NCBI RefSeq assembly: GCF_000018325.1
Contig: NC_009922.1
Location: 2,976,001-3,040,000 of the forward strand
DNA: 64,000 nt
Source: Alkaliphilus oremlandii OhILAs
Lineage (GTDB): Bacteria; Bacillota; Clostridia; Peptostreptococcales; Natronincolaceae
Direction: 5' to 3'
Under the pieces are notes generated by a model that did no database searches, had not been told where the DNA came from, and saw nothing but the letters and a program-made list of their open reading frames with translations. This document shows positions 60,325-64,000 of this stretch, piece after piece (position 1 is the stretch's first letter; each line of letters starts with the position of its first letter). The translations under genes and the position numbers were made by a program.

Positions 60325-63300
60325 GCATCACCTCCGGAATCGTAATCTCTACTTTTGTACCTGCGCCAGGCTTGCTATCCAATACCAATGTTGCACCCTT
60401 TAATCTCTTTATTTTTTCCATTACATTGCTCAGCCCAATCCTTTGACTATTTCCACCCAGCAGTTCCTTCTGCTTCTCCAATGTCATACCGATTCCATTA
60501 TCTTCAATCCCTATGCGGATAAAGCCTTTTTCTTCTCTCTTTGCAGTAATTCGGATGGTCACCGTATCGTTTTTGGCTGAAATACTATGGTGCACAGAAT
60601 TTTCTACGATGGGTTGTAATGTCAGAGGTGGAATCATGGCCTTTAGATCTTCCTCCAAATCAAATTCTAAGATCAATCTTTCGTCAAATCGCATCTTCTC
60701 TATTTGAAGATATGCAGTGATCAGCTCCAACTCCGATTTTAAGCTGATGAGTCCATTTTTTCTATGGACATCTAGCTTACCTCTAAAATAGATGGATAGG
60801 TTATTTAAAGCATCTCGTACCTTTTCTGAGTCCATATAGCTGAGGCCAATAATCGTATTGATGGTGTTGTAGAGAAAGTGTGGCGATATCTGCGAAAAAA
60901 AATATTGAAATTCTTTTTCTAAATCTTCTTCAACAGATTTTTTCATTAGCAGCAAGGACTGAATCCTGGACTTCAGCTCCTCAGAATCCATGGGCTTTCT
61001 CTGAAAATCATTGGCACCATAATCAAATGCATTCATTAGATCCGCCGCTCTTCCCGATGCAGTTAAAATTAAAATAGGAAGTTCCCCCATGGAATACTTC
61101 TGACGAATGATACTACAGACCCGATCTCCCGACATATCTGGCAGCATTAAATCTAATATGATCAAATCGACCTTTTCCCTCTCCAAGATCTCCAAGGTCT
61201 CTTTTCCACTGTCTGCCACCATTCCATTGAACCCTAGCTGCCTTACAATATCCAGCAGGATTCTTTGGTTCAGAAATTCATCATCTACAATTAAGATCAT
61301 TGGCTTTCCTAGATTGTTTTTCTTTTCCTGCAGCAGCTTCGGTGGGGAATCTGCAAATCGTTCTGCTTGTACCCTCGCTTCTTCAGCGGCAGCAATTTCA
61401 CTTTGGTTTTCTACCGCATCATCATCAATTGGTAACGTAAACCTGAAGCAAGAGCCTTTTCCATAGACGGATTCTACCTCGATTGTCCCACCCTGACTCT
61501 CCACCAAATGCTTTACAATGGATAACCCCAATCCCAGCCCCTGTTCCGCCTGTCCTTCTCCATTTCTTTGGTAGAAGATTTCAAAGACTTCCTTTAAGGA
61601 TTCTTTCTCTATACCAATGCCAGTATCCGACACTGTAATTTCAATTTGTTCAGCAGCTGCAGATGCAGAAACGACGATTTCACCATCCTTGGTGTATTTG
61701 ATGGCATTGTGAACCAGGTTGTAAATAATCTGACGAAACTTATCCGAGTCTGCTCTCATTGCTGGAAATGTGCTTGGAATCTTATTTTTCAATAGAATGG
61801 AACTATTTTCTGGGATTAGAATTTTCATTTCCTTTAAAATATCTTCTACGATCTTATAGGGTTCCACGGACTGCAACCGCAACCTGATTTCACCTTTTTT
61901 TATTTGAGAAGCATCTAATAAATCCTCTACTAAACGGGTCAAGCGTTGACCTTCTCGATGAATAAAAAATAACTCCTCTTGTTGCCTGGCATTCAATGTC
62001 CCCTTTTTTCCCTCCAGCAAGTTTTTTGCTAGATTCAATATCACGTGTAGAGGTGTTCTTAATTCATGAGATGCCTTTGCTAAAAACTCATCTTTTAGTC
62101 GATCGTACCGAATCTGCTTTTCTGAAAGAGCAATGACATTTTGGTAATCCAACTGAAGACGGTGGCTCATTAGCGAGGCGATGCTCAGCATCAGTAGTAA
62201 AATCAACAGAACGGCGATGTTTCCCAAGTCGACCTCAAATATGATCTTCAATACCATGATGAACCAATAGGAACACATTGTAGTTATAATGGTCAATATA
62301 TATTCTGAAGAATCTGATTTATTATATATTTCCTTTAATAAAATATAAAAAATATGACTGTATCTTACCATTAAAACACCTAAAAAAATAACATGTAAAA
62401 ATCTCTTATAAATAAATATAGGGTCATTGGGATTATAACGTAAAATTGCTAAAGCAATAAAAATTATAATAGGAATCTGATGTATCAACTTATTCCTACT
62501 GGTATTTTTAAAGAAATAATGGGTAAATTTCGTAAGACAAGCCGTTACCATGATCATGGATGTAACTTGAATTGCAATTCTAGTTTCATAATTATAGTTG
62601 TATACCAGATCCAAAACCTGCTCGTTCATAATCGATAAATACATTGCCATAAAGAAACTCATTCCACTGAAATATGCTAAATACGGCTCTTTTTTCCGCT
62701 GGGAGTATATAATAAGAAAATGTACACACAAAGTTAAGCAAACTGCAATCATTAATACATCCAATGCACGATCCTTATTGTTGACCTTCATAATGGATTC
62801 AAACGTTCCAAATTCAATAGATTTAATGATTCCCCCTACTTTGTAATCATAGTTTGAAACATGAAGGATTAGTTCAATTTCTCTATTTAAGCTATTTCCT
62901 GCCCCTACTCTGTATTTGCTATCTCTCTCAAAGTCCTCTCTGTTGATAGAGGAGTTTCCCATGCGAATCGTCGCCTGCCCATTTAAATAAACACGGCTGG
63001 CCATCCGTATGGTTCTCGTCTTGATGGCATATACTCTGTCCTCCGGAACCTTGATAACCAGTCGATAGGTCCCTGCACCATCAGCAGATCCGTCTTCATT
63101 GAGATAGGTATTCCATGGACCGGGAATCTGTACATATTTTTTAATCTGCTCATATTCTCTAAGATCCTTATTCTGTATTCCACTGGGCTCAAGGAAAACC
63201 CCCGGGTAAAATTCCCATTCTCCATCTAATTTAATATTTTTTTTCAGTCCCCACTCCTGAAGGTCCATTCTTCCTTTCTCCGCCTTGGAAGAATCTTCTT

Positions 63301-63409
63301 CTTTCCAAAGGTTAATCTTTATCAGATAGAGACCTACGATGAAAATGATGAACAATGAAATTATGATAGATATCCTATACTTTGTTTCTAGTTTTTTACG
63401 TTCCGACAC
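60302..63409 (-). CDS. Hybrid sensor kinase with two kinase modules
   Basis: 1035 residues. TM1 (about 13-32), an extracytoplasmic galactose-binding-like domain (about 45-205, LDGEWEFYPG, VQIPGPWN, VYLNGQ), a 7TM-like membrane domain (about 213-415), HisKA with H448 (KASHELRTPLHV), a HATPase (about 550-660, DTGIGI, GLGLGLS), a receiver (about 703-825, D753), and a LytS-like His_kinase with H844 (ISPHFLYNTINTI) plus a second HATPase (about 925-1030). Start is GTG with AAAGGTG upstream. The gene is translationally coupled to the REC-BTAD gene. Confidence 0.92.
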   Translation of the reverse strand: MSERKKLETKYRISIIISLFIIFIVGLYLIKINLWKEEDSSKAEKGRMDLQEWGLKKNIKLDGEWEFYPGVFLEPSGIQNKDLREYEQIKKYVQIPGPWNTYLNEDGSADGAGTYRLVIKVPEDRVYAIKTRTIRMASRVYLNGQATIRMGNSSINREDFERDSKYRVGAGNSLNREIELILHVSNYDYKVGGIIKSIEFGTFESIMKVNNKDRALDVLMIAVCLTLCVHFLIIYSQRKKEPYLAYFSGMSFFMAMYLSIMNEQVLDLVYNYNYETRIAIQVTSMIMVTACLTKFTHYFFKNTSRNKLIHQIPIIIFIALAILRYNPNDPIFIYKRFLHVIFLGVLMVRYSHIFYILLKEIYNKSDSSEYILTIITTMCSYWFIMVLKIIFEVDLGNIAVLLILLLMLSIASLMSHRLQLDYQNVIALSEKQIRYDRLKDEFLAKASHELRTPLHVILNLAKNLLEGKKGTLNARQQEELFFIHREGQRLTRLVEDLLDASQIKKGEIRLRLQSVEPYKIVEDILKEMKILIPENSSILLKNKIPSTFPAMRADSDKFRQIIYNLVHNAIKYTKDGEIVVSASAAAEQIEITVSDTGIGIEKESLKEVFEIFYQRNGEGQAEQGLGLGLSIVKHLVESQGGTIEVESVYGKGSCFRFTLPIDDDAVENQSEIAAAEEARVQAERFADSPPKLLQEKKNNLGKPMILIVDDEFLNQRILLDIVRQLGFNGMVADSGKETLEILEREKVDLIILDLMLPDMSGDRVCSIIRQKYSMGELPILILTASGRAADLMNAFDYGANDFQRKPMDSEELKSRIQSLLLMKKSVEEDLEKEFQYFFSQISPHFLYNTINTIIGLSYMDSEKVRDALNNLSIYFRGKLDVHRKNGLISLKSELELITAYLQIEKMRFDERLILEFDLEEDLKAMIPPLTLQPIVENSVHHSISAKNDTVTIRITAKREEKGFIRIGIEDNGIGMTLEKQKELLGGNSQRIGLSNVMEKIKRLKGATLVLDSKPGAGTKVEITIPEVMHGEGYFS

Positions 63410-63591
63410 ATAATCACCTTTCTCTATCCATATTAAAAAACATCCTAGTTTATACCGCTAAATCATTATTACCCTGAACTACATTTTACTATCAACGATT
63501 TTGCTCAAAATCAAATCCATTCTCTCCTTTGGGAGTCTTACACCCTACGGAATAGAAAACTCCCTTTAAATTTCATACACCCAAGATAGAA

Positions 63592-63645
63592 AAAAGCCAC
63601 TATTCCCAATGATTCTTTGAATCCTTTCGAGATAGTAGCTTTTTT
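63592..63645 (-). terminator. Rho-independent terminator of the M23 peptidase gene
   Basis: AAAAGCCACTAT pairs with ATAGTAGCTTTT (one mismatch) around a 28-nt loop, with T6 following on the minus strand. Confidence 0.7.
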
Positions 63646-63668
63646 ATAGAACTATTTAAAATGTCTGT

Positions 63669-64000
63669 TTAATATCTTACAAAACTTTGTGGGTTCACAG
63701 GGGTACCGTTCTTTCTTACCTCAAAGTGAAGATGAACGCCCGTGCTGTTTCCTGTATTTCCCATTTCAGCAATCTTTTGTCCTTTATAGACACGCTCCCC
63801 TTTATTTATCACGATTTTACTATTATGGGCATAATATGTTTGGTATCCATTTTCATGGTCGATAATCACTAGGTTTCCATAGCTTCCCTGTCTACCTGCA
63901 AAGGATACTCTTCCTGCATCTGCTGCCGTAACTGTAGTGCCCTTAGAGGAGGCAATATCAATTCCTGTATGTCTTCTTCCCCATCTCATGCCAAAAGGTG
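63669..64000 (-). CDS. M23-family metallopeptidase, C-terminal part (cut by window edge)
   Basis: Only the C-terminal 110 residues are inside the window. The frame continues past the edge (PFGMRWGRRHTGIDIA), so the internal ATG at 63989 is not the start. Zinc ligands are in HTGIDIA (H and D) and HLHFEV (second HxH). YAHNSKIVINKGERV and GNTGNSTGVHLHF are standard lysostaphin/LytM features. It is probably a secreted peptidoglycan endopeptidase or a degenerate activator; the N-terminal signal or LysM region is not visible. Confidence 0.93.
   Translation of the reverse strand, partial: PFGMRWGRRHTGIDIASSKGTTVTAADAGRVSFAGRQGSYGNLVIIDHENGYQTYYAHNSKIVINKGERVYKGQKIAEMGNTGNSTGVHLHFEVRKNGTPVNPQSFVRY

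Noticed and set aside
1..64000. tRNA, rRNA, intact insertion sequence or prophage
   Set aside because: No cloverleaf-like tRNA ends, rRNA segments, complete transposase, integrase or phage structural genes were recognised on either strand.

Overview
The window reads as a low-GC Firmicute of the class Clostridia, probably an anaerobic spore-former of the Alkaliphilus type. The grounds are the AT-rich sequence, strong AGGAGG-type ribosome binding sites with frequent GTG and TTG starts, a T-box riboswitch, DegV, and an essential WalRK (YycFG) block with YycH, YycI, WalJ, HtrA and RlmH. The species is an inference. In many Firmicutes the WalRK block lies near the replication origin, and a near-consensus parS site at 42149-42164 fits that position.

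Left third (1-20 kb): metabolic and transport genes. These are kynureninase, a YjdM/PhnA zinc-ribbon protein, a DUF4180 gene with its excisionase-like regulator, a glyoxalase-fold protein, a metallo-beta-lactamase-fold hydrolase, an NhaC antiporter, argS under a T-box, a YjjG-like phosphatase, a sodium:alanine symporter and a methionine aminopeptidase with a SEC-C zinc motif. A run of small regulators and exporters follows: three AraC proteins, an EamA transporter, a nitroreductase, and a MerR-ABC transporter operon whose promoter has the 19-bp MerR spacer around a dyad.

Middle (20-41 kb): accessory, regulation-rich DNA. It holds three ECF sigma factors with membrane partners (two with Sigma_reg-type anti-sigma factors, one in a SigY/YxlC-like operon), a MerR-methyltransferase fusion, a LuxR-DUF2087 regulator, a cysteine-cluster pentapeptide-repeat protein, an amidohydrolase lipoprotein and another MerR regulator paired with a DUF1579 gene. 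Several gaps contain gene relics: an IS982-type transposase remnant, a fragment copied from an anti-sigma gene, and orphan reading frames. Two ECF genes carry an ECF-type promoter, and all three MerR genes carry a 19-bp-spacer promoter. These promoters also help fix the translation starts.

Cell-envelope block (41.5-53.1 kb, all on the minus strand): peptidase-MA-like gene, walR, walK, a small secreted protein, yycH, yycI, murA, walJ, htrA, a CxxH/CxxC mini-protein and rlmH. murA between yycI and walJ is unlike the Bacillus order. A dispersed stem-loop repeat directly follows the U-tract of four terminators (degV, CxxH/CxxC, htrA, yycI), with extra partial copies.

Right end (53-64 kb): a C-terminally anchored subtilisin, then a signalling cluster. 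It comprises a 1035-residue hybrid kinase with two kinase modules, a response regulator with a winged-helix plus BTAD (SARP-like) output, and a probable chemoreceptor / GGDEF / EAL-HDOD operon. Upstream of the chemoreceptor are three 11-bp direct repeats placed 8 bp before a TATAAT box, which is the classic layout of a SARP-activated promoter. This suggests a complete sensor-to-c-di-GMP circuit. The window ends inside an M23 peptidase gene. No rRNA, tRNA, CRISPR array or intact mobile element was seen.
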